NCBI GenBank assembly: GCA_002718035.1
Contig: PBCX01000003.1
Location: 77,915 to 141,914, forward strand
Length of the DNA stretch: 64,000 nucleotides
Direction of reading: 5' to 3'
Source: Flavobacteriales bacterium
GTDB taxonomy: Bacteria > Bacteroidota > Bacteroidia > Flavobacteriales > TMED113
The notes beneath the pieces were generated by a model. That model was not told the origin of the DNA. It did not search any database and was given only the letters and a program-made list of their open reading frames with translations. The position numbers and the translations under genes were made by a program. Numbering within the stretch: position 1 is the first letter of the stretch; each line of letters starts with the position of its first letter. This document shows positions 8,172 through 18,642 of the stretch, piece after piece.

Positions 8172-10382
8172 TTATGATTTTAATTTTCTGTGAACTTTTT
8201 TTATTCCCTCAATTTTCTTAAGTCTATCAATTAATTTTTTAATATGAATTTTATTTTTAACCATAATATCTACTATTCCTTCAAAAAAACCATTTTTACT
8301 TTTAAAATTAATTGATTCCATTTCAACTGACATGTCAGTTGAAATTATTTTTGTAATCTTATTAACTACACCTGTTGAATCTATTCCTTTAATTTCTAAA
8401 ATTGCTGAAAATTCTAAATCATCTACGTTTATCCAATTTGCCTCAATAGTTCTGTAGCTAAAATTTGTTTTAAGTCTGATTGAATTAGGACAATTATAAG
8501 AGTGAACTTTGATCCCATCTTCAATTGTTATAAAACCAAATACATCATCTCCAGGTATTGGATTACAGCAAGATGCTATTTTATATTCTAATTCATTTTT
8601 TTCATCACCAAATCTTAGAATTTTCTTAACATTATCTGAATTATTTATTGATTCTTTTTTTTCAGATTTATTATTTTTTCTAGTTAATTTAGATTTAAAA
8701 AAACCATACCAACTTTCTCTACTTTCAACATATTTTTTTAAATCTGGGTTATTTATTTTTCCGGTTCCTATTTTATAAAATAACTCTTGACTATCTTGGA
8801 GCTTGAAGTAGGCCTGTAACTCATTAATTCTCTTTTCAGTAAATGGAATTTTTAAATGTTTTAATTTTCTTTTTAATACTTCTTTTCCCTCCTCTGCAAT
8901 TATTTTTTTCCCCTCATTTAAAGAACCTTTAATTTTGTTTTTTGCTTTAGACGTAATTACAAAATCTAACCAGTTCTCTTTTGGTCTTTGTTTTTCAGAG
9001 GATATTATTTCAATTTGGTCACCACTTTTTAATTTGTGGCTAATTGGAACAAGTTTTCCATTAACCTTGGTGCCTAAGCATTTTTTTCCTAGCTCTGTGT
9101 GAATGCTAAAAGCGAAGTCTAATGCTGTAGAATCTTTAGGTAATGTTATTAATTCCCCATTTGGGGTAAATACAAAAATTTCTTTCGAGTATAGGTTTAA
9201 TTTAAATTCATTTAAAAAGTCTACAGCATCTTCTTCAGGACTCTCTAGTAATTCTCTTATATTATTAATCCATTTATTTAAATTGTCTTCTTTTTTATCT
9301 TTTTTATTGTTTTTATAAAGCCAATGTGCGGCAAGTCCTTTTTCAGCAATTTGATCCATTCTTTCACTTCTAATTTGAACTTCAACCCAATGACCACCTG
9401 GCCCCATTACAGTTGTGTGTAAAGATTCATATCCATTTGTTTTAGGAGTTGAGATCCAATCTCTTAACCTATCAGGGTTAGGCTTGTAATAGTCTGTGAC
9501 AATTGAGTATATTTTCCAACAATCAGACTTCTCATTTGATTCCGAGGAATTTGTAATAATTCTAATTGCAAATTTATCAAAAACTTCTTCAAAATTTATT
9601 TGTTGTTTTGACATTTTTTTTCTGATTGAAAAAATTGATTTAGGCCTACCTTTGATTGAGACAGAAAAACCTTCTTTTTTTATTTTGGATTTAATAGGTT
9701 TGAGAAAATGTTTTATATATTTTTCTCTTTCATTTTTTGTTTCATTTAGTTTACGAGAAATTTCAAAATACTTTTCAGTTTCAGTATATTTTAATGAAAG
9801 ATCTTCAAGTTCAGTTTTAATAGAGTAGAGTCCTAATCTGTGTGCTAGTGGAGCATAAATATACAATGTTTCAGATGCTATTTTCTTTCTTTTTCTGTCT
9901 TCTAGATGCTCAAGTGTTCTCATATTATCTAACCTATCAGCTAGTTTTATTAAGATTACATTAACATCATCAGATAATGTTAGTAGCATTTTTCTGAAAT
10001 TTTCAGCTTGAATTGAATTAGCACTGTCTATCAAGTCTGATATTTTTGTTAATCCATCAATTATATTCGAAACTTTTTTGCCAAATAAATTTTCAATTTC
10101 CTTTAATTTAATTTCACTGTCTTCAACAACATCATGAAGTAATGCGCATTTAATTGCTAATGCCCCAAGGCCTATCTCTTTAGCTGCAATTTTTGCAACA
10201 GACAATGGATGTAATATGTAAGGTTCTCCGGATTTTCTTTTTATATTTTTATGTGCAACAAAGGCAGTTTCAAATGCTTTTTTTAATTCTTTTTTTTCTT
10301 CAACATTAACTTTATCACTGCAGTATCTAATCAATGATCTGTATTTACTTAAAATTTCTTTTGGAATTTCCAATTCTTGCAT
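8172..10382 (-). CDS. bifunctional (p)ppGpp synthetase/hydrolase
   Basis: This RelA/SpoT homologue (736 residues) makes and degrades the stringent-response alarmones. The HD hydrolase domain shows His58 (ILHPL) and His83-Asp84 (LLHDVVEDS), plus RLDNMRTL. The synthetase domain at about 240-350 shows YESLHTTV. It is followed by a TGS domain (FTPNGELITLP, about 400-460), a zinc-finger-like CCNPIPGDDV segment and a C-terminal ACT domain (about 660-736, starting near GIDSTGVVNK). Both catalytic halves look intact, so I expect a bifunctional SpoT-like enzyme. It reads toward fur and purA and is preceded by fahA on the same strand with a five-base gap. Confidence 0.95.
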   Translation of the reverse strand: MQELEIPKEILSKYRSLIRYCSDKVNVEEKKELKKAFETAFVAHKNIKRKSGEPYILHPLSVAKIAAKEIGLGALAIKCALLHDVVEDSEIKLKEIENLFGKKVSNIIDGLTKISDLIDSANSIQAENFRKMLLTLSDDVNVILIKLADRLDNMRTLEHLEDRKRKKIASETLYIYAPLAHRLGLYSIKTELEDLSLKYTETEKYFEISRKLNETKNEREKYIKHFLKPIKSKIKKEGFSVSIKGRPKSIFSIRKKMSKQQINFEEVFDKFAIRIITNSSESNEKSDCWKIYSIVTDYYKPNPDRLRDWISTPKTNGYESLHTTVMGPGGHWVEVQIRSERMDQIAEKGLAAHWLYKNNKKDKKEDNLNKWINNIRELLESPEEDAVDFLNEFKLNLYSKEIFVFTPNGELITLPKDSTALDFAFSIHTELGKKCLGTKVNGKLVPISHKLKSGDQIEIISSEKQRPKENWLDFVITSKAKNKIKGSLNEGKKIIAEEGKEVLKRKLKHLKIPFTEKRINELQAYFKLQDSQELFYKIGTGKINNPDLKKYVESRESWYGFFKSKLTRKNNKSEKKESINNSDNVKKILRFGDEKNELEYKIASCCNPIPGDDVFGFITIEDGIKVHSYNCPNSIRLKTNFSYRTIEANWINVDDLEFSAILEIKGIDSTGVVNKITKIISTDMSVEMESINFKSKNGFFEGIVDIMVKNKIHIKKLIDRLKKIEGIKKVHRKLKS

Positions 10383-10387
10383 ATTTA

Positions 10388-11641
10388 TTAAATAATTTTG
10401 TTACTTAATTTTCCAAAACCAATTCTTATGTCTTTATTTTGTGAATAACCCTTCATAATAACGGTGTCACCATCTTTTAAAAATTTTCTTTCTTCACCGT
10501 TATTCAAATAAATAGATTCTTTACCTGCCCATGAAATTTCAAGCATTGATCCAAATTCTGATTTATTTGGTCCAGAAATAGTACCAGAGGCCATTAAGTC
10601 ACCTGCTTTAATATTGCATCCATTTATTGCGTGATGTGTTAATTGTTGAGCCATATTCCAATACATATATTTGAAATTTGACTTAGAAACAGTTGTTGGT
10701 TCAGAGTCGAGCGATTTTATTTGGACTTCTAGCTCCACATTAAAGTTTTTATCTCCATTAAACTTTAAATAATCTAAGACTTCAGGTACTTGTTTTTCTC
10801 CGGCAATTCTGAAAGGCTCAAGAGCATCAAGAGTAACAATCCATGGGGAAATACTAGAATTAAAACTTTTTCCTAAAAAAGGTCCTAGTGGAACATATTC
10901 CCATTTTTGAATATCCCTAGCAGACCAATCGTTAAACAGACACAATCCAAAAATATAGTCTTCTGCTTTTTCAATATCAATGCTTTCTCCGAGCTTGTTA
11001 GATTTTCCAGTTATAAATGCCATTTCTAATTCAAAGTCTAAAAGTTTTGATTTAGAAAAAATTGGTTTGTTGGATTCTTTGTTTAAAATTTGACCACTTG
11101 GTCTCTTTACATCAGTTCCAGAAATTACAATAGATGATGATCTGCCATGATACCCTACAGGAATGTGAAGCCAATTTGGTAATAAAGCATTTTCAGGATC
11201 TCTAAACATTTTACCAACATTTGTAGCATGGTCTTTACTGGAATAAAAATCTGTATAATCACCAATTTTTACAGGTAGAACCATTTCTATATTTTTATTA
11301 AATAAAATATTTTGATTTAAAATTTTTGATTTAAAATTATTCTTAATATCAAATATTTCAGCAATTTTGTTTCTAACTTTCCTCCAAATAGATTTATCAT
11401 GTTCTAAAAACTTGTTTAGGTTTGGTTCTTGGAAAGTATGTTCTGCAAGATCTATTTTATTAAAATAACCTTCTTTTTCAAGATTTTTTATACTAATAAC
11501 TGTTTCACCAATTATAGTGGCAATATGAAAATCATTCTGATTTGTTTTAAATACTCCAAAAGGAATATTTTGTATAGGAAAATCACAATTATTATCATAG
11601 TTTATCCAAGATTTTCTTTCTGTATTGTTTGCTGATAACAT
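10388..11641 (-). CDS. fahA: fumarylacetoacetase
   Basis: FahA hydrolyses 4-fumarylacetoacetate to fumarate and acetoacetate, the last step of tyrosine and homogentisate breakdown. The 417-residue protein has the small N-terminal domain and the large C-terminal FAH domain. Metal- and substrate-site segments are clear: GYHGRSSSIV, LDFELEMAFI, FNDWSARDIQKWEY, LGPFLGKSF and the late GDLMASGTISGP. Length matches the eukaryotic-type enzyme. No other tyrosine catabolic genes lie nearby, so the pathway must be completed elsewhere. It is divergent from glyA across a 57-base gap and may share promoter sequences with it. Confidence 0.95.
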   Translation of the reverse strand: MLSANNTERKSWINYDNNCDFPIQNIPFGVFKTNQNDFHIATIIGETVISIKNLEKEGYFNKIDLAEHTFQEPNLNKFLEHDKSIWRKVRNKIAEIFDIKNNFKSKILNQNILFNKNIEMVLPVKIGDYTDFYSSKDHATNVGKMFRDPENALLPNWLHIPVGYHGRSSSIVISGTDVKRPSGQILNKESNKPIFSKSKLLDFELEMAFITGKSNKLGESIDIEKAEDYIFGLCLFNDWSARDIQKWEYVPLGPFLGKSFNSSISPWIVTLDALEPFRIAGEKQVPEVLDYLKFNGDKNFNVELEVQIKSLDSEPTTVSKSNFKYMYWNMAQQLTHHAINGCNIKAGDLMASGTISGPNKSEFGSMLEISWAGKESIYLNNGEERKFLKDGDTVIMKGYSQNKDIRIGFGKLSNKII

Positions 11642-11655
11642 AAGTTGTATTTTTG
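11625..11655 (+). promoter_or_regulatory. candidate promoter for glyA
   Basis: A TTG at 11625-11627 and a TATTTTTG element at 11648-11655 (consensus TAnnTTTG) are separated by 20 bases, within the spacing reported for Flavobacterium promoters. The -7 element is about 43 bases before the glyA GTG start. The -33 part lies inside the 5' end of the divergent fahA gene. Confidence 0.45.
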
Positions 11656-11698
11656 AAAATAAATAATAACTTTAAATATATAATTTAAAACAAAAAAT

Positions 11699-12973
11699 GT
11701 GAATAAAGATCAAATAATTTTTTCATTAATTGAAAAAGAAAAAAATAGACAAATAAATGGCATTGAACTTATAGCATCTGAAAATTATGTAAGTGATCAA
11801 GTATTAAGTGTTGCCGGTTCATGTTTAACTAATAAGTATGCTGAAGGATATCCTAATAAAAGATATTATGGAGGCTGTCAATATGTTGATCAAATTGAAC
11901 AAATTGCAATAGACAGGGCAAAAAAAATATTTGGTGTTGAATATGCAAATGTGCAACCTCATTCTGGCTCCCAAGCAAACTTTGCTGTTTTTTCTGCTTG
12001 TTTGAATCCCGGTGATAAAATTTTAGGTTTTGATTTATCACACGGAGGGCATTTAACTCATGGCTCGTCTGTTAATTTTTCTGGAAAATTGTATGATCCA
12101 TACTTTTATGGGGTCTCTAAAGACAATGGTTTAATTGATTACGATGAAATGGAAAGAATTGCTAAAGACCAAAAACCGAAAATGATAATATGTGGAGCCT
12201 CTGCTTACTCCAGAGATTGGGATTATTCAAGATTTCGTAAAGTCGCGGACGAAATTGGTGCTATATTATTAGCAGATATTTCACATCCTGCTGGCTTAAT
12301 TTCGAAGGGATTATTAAATAATCCATTTGATTATTGTCACATTGTAACTTCAACGACTCATAAAACACTAAGAGGACCTAGGGGAGGTATAATAATGATT
12401 GGCAAGGATTTTGAAAATCCATTTGGTAAAAAAACAAAAAAAGGAGATTTAAAGATGATGTCAACTTTAATTAACTCCTCAGTTTTCCCTGGATGTCAAG
12501 GTGGTCCACTAGAACATTTAATTGGAGCCAAAGCGGTTGCTTTCTCTGAAATTATGGATGATAAATTTTTAGATTACATTAATCAAGTTAAAATAAACGC
12601 CTCTGTTATGGCTGAATCTTTAATTTCATTGGGGTATAATATTATTTCTTCAGGTACAGACAATCATTGCATACTAATTGATTTAAGATCAAAAAATATT
12701 ACAGGAAAAGATGCTGAATATGCTTTAGGATTAGCTGATATAACTGTAAATAAAAACATGGTTCCATTTGATGATAAATCCCCATTTATTACATCTGGTA
12801 TTAGAATTGGGACCCCAGCAATTACTACAAGGGGAATTAAAGAAACTGAGATTAAAAAAATAGTTGAATTTATTGATAAAGCAATATTTAACTATCAAAA
12901 TAATAATAAAATGAAAGGACTTCGTGAAGAAATTAACAAAATGATGTCACAATATCCAATCTTTGTAAATTAA
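11699..12973 (+). CDS. glyA: serine hydroxymethyltransferase
   Basis: GlyA interconverts serine and glycine while charging tetrahydrofolate with a one-carbon unit. The 424-residue protein has the PLP-binding Lys222 in [13 protein letters not shown], the [10 protein letters not shown] start motif, YYGGCQYVD, and QPHSGSQAN. The only workable start is GTG at 11699; the ATG two bases before it is out of frame and is followed at once by TGA in that frame. All expected domains are present and length is normal. It leads a plus-strand run with ychF seven bases downstream. The enzyme call is certain; the GTG start is inferred from frame. Confidence 0.97.
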   Translation: MNKDQIIFSLIEKEKNRQINGIELIASENYVSDQVLSVAGSCLTNKYAEGYPNKRYYGGCQYVDQIEQIAIDRAKKIFGVEYANVQPHSGSQANFAVFSACLNPGDKILGFDLSHGGHLTHGSSVNFSGKLYDPYFYGVSKDNGLIDYDEMERIAKDQKPKMIICGASAYSRDWDYSRFRKVADEIGAILLADISHPAGLISKGLLNNPFDYCHIVTSTTHKTLRGPRGGIIMIGKDFENPFGKKTKKGDLKMMSTLINSSVFPGCQGGPLEHLIGAKAVAFSEIMDDKFLDYINQVKINASVMAESLISLGYNIISSGTDNHCILIDLRSKNITGKDAEYALGLADITVNKNMVPFDDKSPFITSGIRIGTPAITTRGIKETEIKKIVEFIDKAIFNYQNNNKMKGLREEINKMMSQYPIFVN

Positions 12974-12980
12974 TTTATTT

Positions 12981-14063
12981 ATGAAATGTGGAATAGTAGG
13001 GCTTCCTAATGTTGGAAAGTCAACTTTATTTAATTGTTTGTCTAGATCAAAAGCTTTAGCCGCAAATTACCCTTTTGCAACTATTGATCCAAATATTGGA
13101 ATTATTCCAGTACCTGATAAAAGATTAAATCAGTTATCTAAATTATTTAATCCGCAAAATACTATATCTGCAACTGTTGAAATAGTTGATATTGCAGGTT
13201 TAGTTAAAGGGGCTAGTAAAGGTGAGGGTCTTGGAAATAAATTTTTATCAAATATTAAGGAAACTAATGCCATTATGCATGTATTAAGATGTTTTGATGA
13301 TGATAATATAACTCATGTGGATGGAAATGTAAACCCAGTTAGAGATAAAGAAATTATTGATTATGAATTATTAGTTAAGGACTTAGAAACCTTGGACAAA
13401 AAAATTAATAGTTTAAATAGATTAGCTAATACCGGAGATAAAAATGCAGTTTCACAAATTGAAATTTTAAAAAAATATAAAGAAAAACTATCTGAAGGCA
13501 AATCTGCACGTTCTTTTGAAATTGATGATGATGAATTTATAGATGAACTACAGTTGTTAACAAATAAGCCTGTTTTGTATGTATGCAATGTTGATCAAAA
13601 TTCAATGGAAGGTAATAACTATACAAAACAAATTTCAGATAAAATTACGGATGAAAATGCAAAAATGATAATAATTGCTGCAGGTATAGAATCTGAAATT
13701 AATGAGCTTGAATCAGAGGATGATAGAAGTGAATTTTTAAAAGATATTGGTTTAAATGAACCAGGAGTTAATAAAATAATTAGATCTACTTATTCTTTAT
13801 TAGGTTTACAAACTTTTTTTACTGCTGGAGAAAAAGAAGTTAGAGCTTGGACAATAAAAAAAGAATCTTTAGCTCCCAAGGCTGCTGGAAAAATCCATAC
13901 AGATTTTGAAAAAGGATTTATAAGGGCTGAGGTTATTGCATTTGATGACATGATCAAGTATGGAAATGAATCTAAATGTCGTGAGAATGGAAAAATTTTT
14001 ATTGAAGGCAAAAATTACACAGTAAAAGACGGTGATATAATTCATTTCAGATTTAATGTTTAA
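12981..14063 (+). CDS. ychF: YchF-type ribosome-associated ATPase
   Basis: The 360-residue protein is a member of the Obg-related OLA1/YchF family, which prefers ATP over GTP and binds ribosomes; in E. coli it influences translation initiation and oxidative-stress responses. The P-loop GLPNVGKST is at 7-15, the Walker B-like DIAGLVKGASKGEGLGN follows at about 70, the NVDQN-like specificity motif is near 200 and the C-terminal TGS domain ends in DGDIIHFRFNV. The C-terminal EKGFIRAEV patch is a family hallmark. Length is normal. It follows glyA by seven bases and is separated from parE by a 100-base gap. Confidence 0.96.
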   Translation: MKCGIVGLPNVGKSTLFNCLSRSKALAANYPFATIDPNIGIIPVPDKRLNQLSKLFNPQNTISATVEIVDIAGLVKGASKGEGLGNKFLSNIKETNAIMHVLRCFDDDNITHVDGNVNPVRDKEIIDYELLVKDLETLDKKINSLNRLANTGDKNAVSQIEILKKYKEKLSEGKSARSFEIDDDEFIDELQLLTNKPVLYVCNVDQNSMEGNNYTKQISDKITDENAKMIIIAAGIESEINELESEDDRSEFLKDIGLNEPGVNKIIRSTYSLLGLQTFFTAGEKEVRAWTIKKESLAPKAAGKIHTDFEKGFIRAEVIAFDDMIKYGNESKCRENGKIFIEGKNYTVKDGDIIHFRFNV

Positions 14064-14163
14064 AGAAAAATTCATTTATTGTTGATAAGTTCTTATCATT
14101 TTAATCACTAAATATTCTTTTTTTCTTCATTGATTATTATTTTTAGTATTGTTTAAAAAAGAC

Positions 14164-16011
14164 ATGAGTCAAAACAATTATACAGAAGAAAATATAAAAT
14201 CCCTTGATTGGAAGGAGCATATAAGGATGCGTCCTGGTATGTATATTGGTAAAAAAGGAGATGGATCTTCAACTGATGATGGAATATATGTATTGTTAAA
14301 AGAGATAATGGATAATTGTATGGATGAGTTTGTGATGGGCTATGGTAAGACAATTGATTTAAGTGTTAAAAATCAAAAAGTTATTATTAGAGATTATGGT
14401 AGAGGAATTCCACTTGGAAAAGTGGTTGATTGTGTCTCTAAAATAAATACGGGAGGAAAGTATGATACTAAGGCTTTTAAAAAAGCAGTTGGATTGAATG
14501 GTGTAGGGACTAAAGCTGTTAATGCATTGTCTGAATACTTTAAAGTACAAAGTATTCGTGATGGTAAAACTAAAATTGTTGAATTCAATAGAGGATCCAT
14601 TATTCTTGATGATGAAATAAAGGATTCTTCTCAAAGAAACGGTACTAGAATAATGTTTGTTCCCGATTCTGAGATCTTTTCCAATTTTAAATTTTTAGAT
14701 CATCATATTTCTACTATGATTTGGAATTATGTGTATCTAAATCCAGGCTTAACAATTATTTACAATAATCAAAAGTTTTTTTCTGAAAATGGATTAAAAG
14801 ATTTATTGACTTCTAAACTAGAGACATCAATTACATACCCAATTATACATTTAATGGGAGATGATATTGAAGTTGCTTTATCTCATTCAAAATCTAAATA
14901 TGGTGAAACATATTTTTCTTTTGTTAATGGTCAACACACTACTCAAGGAGGGACTCATCAAGTTGCATTCAGAGAAGCTATTGCAAAAACTTTTAAAGAA
15001 TTTTTTAATAAAAACTTTGAAGCTTCTGATATTAGACAATCAATTGTTGCCGCAGTTAGTATTAAGGTGATGGAACCAGTTTTTGAGTCGCAAACTAAAA
15101 CAAAATTAGGATCTACAGAAATGGGGGATAGTCTTCCAACAATTAGAACGTATATAAATGAGTTTGTAAAAAGAAAATTAGATAATTTTTTACATAAAAA
15201 CCCTGAAATAAGTGACATCATTTTAAAAAAAATTCAACAGGCAGAGAAAGAAAGAAAAGACTTAGTAGGTATAAAGAAATTAAGTAGAGAGAGAGCAAAG
15301 AAGTCTAGTTTACACAACAAAAAACTAAGAGATTGTAAAGTTCATTATAACGATTTAAAAAAAGAAAGAAGATTAGAGACTACTTTATTTATAACAGAGG
15401 GTGATTCTGCAAGTGGATCAATAACGAAAGCAAGAGATGTATATACCCAAGCTGTATTTAGTTTGAAAGGAAAACCTTTGAATTGTTATGGTTTAACAAA
15501 AAAAGTAGTTTATGAAAATGAAGAGTTTAATTTACTTCAAAGTGCATTAAATATTGAAAATGAAATTGAAAACTTAAGATATAATAATATTGTAATAGCA
15601 ACTGATGCAGATGTTGATGGGATGCATATAAGATTATTAATTATTACATTTTTTCTTCAATTTTTTCCTGATTTAGTTAAAGAAGGCCATTTATACATAT
15701 TACAAACCCCACTTTTTAGAGTTAGAAATAAAAAAGAAACAATTTATTGTTACGATAATAATCAAAAATTAGAGGCTGAAAAAAAATTAACTGGAAAGTT
15801 AGAAATAACAAGATTCAAAGGTTTAGGTGAGATTTCTCCTCATGAATTTAAAAACTTTATAGGATCAGATATTAAACTAGATCCTGTTTTATTAAAAAAT
15901 GATTCAGAAATTGAAGCTTTATTAACTTTTTATATGGGAAAAAACACCCAAGATCGTCAAAACTTTATTATTGATAATTTAAGAATGGAAAAAGATATAA
16001 TTGATAATTAA
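14164..16011 (+). CDS. parE: topoisomerase IV subunit B (type IIA topoisomerase ATPase subunit)
   Basis: The ATG at 14164 is preferred over a TTG 15 bases upstream and gives 615 residues. The GHKL ATPase domain shows RPGMYIG, the Asn in [16 protein letters not shown] and [13 protein letters not shown]. The transducer and TOPRIM domains follow, with EGDSASGS (about 410) and [10 protein letters not shown]. It lacks the long insert found in many GyrB proteins, and its partner gene directly follows, so ParE is preferred over GyrB. Its stop codon is one base before the parC ATG. The enzyme separates replicated chromosomes. GyrB and ParE are hard to separate by eye, but the pair with this A subunit supports topoisomerase IV. 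Confidence 0.9.
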   Translation: MSQNNYTEENIKSLDWKEHIRMRPGMYIGKKGDGSSTDDGIYVLLKEIMDNCMDEFVMGYGKTIDLSVKNQKVIIRDYGRGIPLGKVVDCVSKINTGGKYDTKAFKKAVGLNGVGTKAVNALSEYFKVQSIRDGKTKIVEFNRGSIILDDEIKDSSQRNGTRIMFVPDSEIFSNFKFLDHHISTMIWNYVYLNPGLTIIYNNQKFFSENGLKDLLTSKLETSITYPIIHLMGDDIEVALSHSKSKYGETYFSFVNGQHTTQGGTHQVAFREAIAKTFKEFFNKNFEASDIRQSIVAAVSIKVMEPVFESQTKTKLGSTEMGDSLPTIRTYINEFVKRKLDNFLHKNPEISDIILKKIQQAEKERKDLVGIKKLSRERAKKSSLHNKKLRDCKVHYNDLKKERRLETTLFITEGDSASGSITKARDVYTQAVFSLKGKPLNCYGLTKKVVYENEEFNLLQSALNIENEIENLRYNNIVIATDADVDGMHIRLLIITFFLQFFPDLVKEGHLYILQTPLFRVRNKKETIYCYDNNQKLEAEKKLTGKLEITRFKGLGEISPHEFKNFIGSDIKLDPVLLKNDSEIEALLTFYMGKNTQDRQNFIIDNLRMEKDIIDN

Positions 16012-16012
16012 T

Positions 16013-18592
16013 ATGATTGAAGATAATTTGGAAAATAATGAAGAATTAAATGAAATTACAAAGGTTATTCCAATTTCTGGAATGTACCAAAATTGGTTTC
16101 TTGATTATGCCTCATATGTAATTTTAGAAAGAGCTGTTCCATATATTTTAGATGGATTAAAGCCAGTTCAGAGAAGAATCTTACATTCTCTTAAAGAGTT
16201 AGATGATGGAAGATATCACAAAGTTGCGAACTTAATCGGAAATACAATGAAGTATCATCCTCATGGTGACGCATCGATTGGTGATGCTTTAGTAAAGTTA
16301 GGCCAAAAAGGACTTTTGATTGATATGCAAGGAAATTGGGGTAACGTATCAACTGGTGATAAAGCTGCAGCTGCAAGATATATTGAAGCTAGACTTTCTC
16401 ATTTTGCATTGGATGTATGTTATAGCCCTAAAGTAACAAAGTGGAAAACTTCATACGACGGAAGAGCAAACGAACCTGATTATTTGCCAATTAAATTTCC
16501 TTTGCTATTATTTCAAGGAGTTGAAGGTATTGCCGTTGGTTTATCTACAAAAATACTTCCTCATAATTTTAACGAATTAATTGATGCTTCTATTTCTATT
16601 TTAAATGGAAGAAATAAAAAAATTAAACCTGATTTTCAATCAGGTGGTTTAGCTGATTTTAGTAATTATAATGATGGTAAAAAAGGAGGTAAAGTTAGAG
16701 TTAGAGCAAAAATCGAAGAGATTGATAAAAAAACATTAAACATTTCAGAGTTGCCCTATAATGTGACTACTACTACATTAATTGATTCTATATTGAGGGC
16801 TAATGATAAAGGAAAAATTAAAATTAAGAATATTCAAAATAATACCGCAGATAAAGTTGACATTGTTATTACAATTGCTAATGATGTTTCAATTGATAAA
16901 ACTATAGACGCTCTTTATGCTTTTACAGATTGTGAAATTTCTGTTTATCCTGTTACTTGTGTAATTCAGAATGATACACCAATATTTACCGACATATCCA
17001 ATATTTTAAAAATTTCAACCGAAAACACTAAATTAATTCTAACGCAAGAACTTGAAATTAAATTAAATGAATTAAACGAAAAGTGGCATAGTGCAACATT
17101 GGAAAGAATATTCATTGAAGAAAAAATATACAGAGATATAGAAGATGTTGATAGTTGGCAAGGAATAATTGATGTAATTTTTCAAGGTTTAAAACCATTT
17201 GTTAATATTTTAAAAAGAAAAGTTACCATTGAAGATGTTGAGAGATTAACTGAAATTAAGATAAAAAGAATTAGTAAATATGATTTAAATAAAGAAAATG
17301 AAAAAGTTAAGTTGATTGAAGACTCCATAAAAGATGTTCAAAATAATCTAGATAATATTACAATTTATTCAATTCAGTATTTTAAGAAAATAAAAGAAAA
17401 ATATGGTAAAGGCAGAGAAAGAAAAACTAAAGAAAGAATTTTCGATACAATTGAAGCTTCTAAAGTAGCGTTAGCTAATAAAAAGCTATATACCAATAAA
17501 ACAGAGGGTTTTATTGGTACATCTATGAGAAAAGATGAGTATATTTTAGAATGTTCTGATATTGACGATATTATAGTTTTTAAGAAAGATGGAACAATGT
17601 TGGTGACTAAAGTATCTTCTAAAATATTTGTTGGAAAAGATATAATTCATATTGATGTTTTCAAAAAAAATGACTTAAGAACAACTTATAATATGATATA
17701 CAGAGATAAGTCATCAAATAAAACTTATTTAAAACGTTTTCCTGTTAAAGGTGTAACTAGAAATAAAGATTATAACTTAGGTAGTAAAAGTGGTTCTGAT
17801 GTAATTTATTTCTCTGCAAATCCAAATGGAGAAGCTGAGTTAGTTTCTTTAATATTGAGAGCAAAGGCTAGATTGAAAAAATTAAAATTTGATGTTGATT
17901 TTTCTGAATTTGATATTAAAAGTAGGGGTGTTCGTGGAAATTTAATTTGTAAACATTATGTAAGAAAAATTGAGTTAAAAAACGAAGGAGTCTCAACCCT
18001 AGCAGCAAAGAAAATTTGGTATGATGAATCTGTAAAAAGATTAAATGACTTAGGGCATGGAAGTTTATTAGGGGAGTTTTCAGGTGATGATAAGATTATA
18101 TTAATTTCAGAACTTGGTTATTTTAATTTACTGTCTTATGATTTATCTAATCATTTTCCAGAAAATATTAAAATATTAGAGAAATATGACCCTGATAGTG
18201 TTCTAACATGTATTTACTATAATTCCATAAATAAATTACACTATATAAAAAGATTTAATCCTAAAAACACAAATAGAAAGCTCTATTATATATCTGAAAA
18301 TAAAGGTCTTGATTTAAAATTTATTTTTTTTGATAACAAAAAAGTGAAATTAAATTTTAAAAAAGGAAAAAATGGAAAAACTAAAGAATCAATTGAAATT
18401 TTACCCTCTGATTTTATTTCAATAAAAGGATATGAAGCAATAGGTAAACAATTATCTCAATACAAACTTAAATCTGTTGAGTTAGTAGATATTGATATTA
18501 AGAAAAATATACCTCCCCCCGAAGACCTTGAGAATAAAGATCAGGATTTTAATAATTCTAATGGTCAAATCATGCTTGATTTTAATCAATAG
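16013..18592 (+). CDS. parC: topoisomerase IV subunit A (DNA cleavage subunit)
   Basis: The ATG at 16013 is one base after the parE stop and gives 859 residues. The winged-helix cleavage domain contains the catalytic Tyr123 in AAAARYIEARLS, the VQRRIL and YHPHGDASI segments, and a coiled-coil plus tower region. A C-terminal blade domain for DNA wrapping follows. The quinolone-resistance region can be read near HGDASIGDALV (about 84-94): it has Ser at 88 and Asp at 91 (the usual Ser83 position of E. coli GyrA aligns here). A canonical GyrA-box repeat (QRRGGKG) is not evident, which supports ParC over GyrA. Co-transcription with parE is almost certain. Confidence 0.9.
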   Translation: MIEDNLENNEELNEITKVIPISGMYQNWFLDYASYVILERAVPYILDGLKPVQRRILHSLKELDDGRYHKVANLIGNTMKYHPHGDASIGDALVKLGQKGLLIDMQGNWGNVSTGDKAAAARYIEARLSHFALDVCYSPKVTKWKTSYDGRANEPDYLPIKFPLLLFQGVEGIAVGLSTKILPHNFNELIDASISILNGRNKKIKPDFQSGGLADFSNYNDGKKGGKVRVRAKIEEIDKKTLNISELPYNVTTTTLIDSILRANDKGKIKIKNIQNNTADKVDIVITIANDVSIDKTIDALYAFTDCEISVYPVTCVIQNDTPIFTDISNILKISTENTKLILTQELEIKLNELNEKWHSATLERIFIEEKIYRDIEDVDSWQGIIDVIFQGLKPFVNILKRKVTIEDVERLTEIKIKRISKYDLNKENEKVKLIEDSIKDVQNNLDNITIYSIQYFKKIKEKYGKGRERKTKERIFDTIEASKVALANKKLYTNKTEGFIGTSMRKDEYILECSDIDDIIVFKKDGTMLVTKVSSKIFVGKDIIHIDVFKKNDLRTTYNMIYRDKSSNKTYLKRFPVKGVTRNKDYNLGSKSGSDVIYFSANPNGEAELVSLILRAKARLKKLKFDVDFSEFDIKSRGVRGNLICKHYVRKIELKNEGVSTLAAKKIWYDESVKRLNDLGHGSLLGEFSGDDKIILISELGYFNLLSYDLSNHFPENIKILEKYDPDSVLTCIYYNSINKLHYIKRFNPKNTNRKLYYISENKGLDLKFIFFDNKKVKLNFKKGKNGKTKESIEILPSDFISIKGYEAIGKQLSQYKLKSVELVDIDIKKNIPPPEDLENKDQDFNNSNGQIMLDFNQ

Positions 18593-18617
18593 ATTTTTTA
18601 AAGTGCCTTTTTGTTGA

Positions 18618-18625
18618 TAGATTTG
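18618..18625 (+). promoter_or_regulatory. possible -7 element upstream of PorP/SprF gene
   Basis: TAGATTTG matches the Bacteroidota -7 consensus TAnnTTTG exactly and lies 17 bases before the ATG. I could not find a TTG or TTTG at a suitable distance upstream, so this is weak. Confidence 0.35.
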
Positions 18626-18642
18626 TAGTATCTTGAGATTTT

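Noticed and set aside
14084..14097. Inverted repeat GATAAG-TT-CTTATC upstream of parE
   Set aside because: Too short and AT-rich to be a terminator (loop too small for the full stem), and no second copy is found in the window, so no operator can be claimed.
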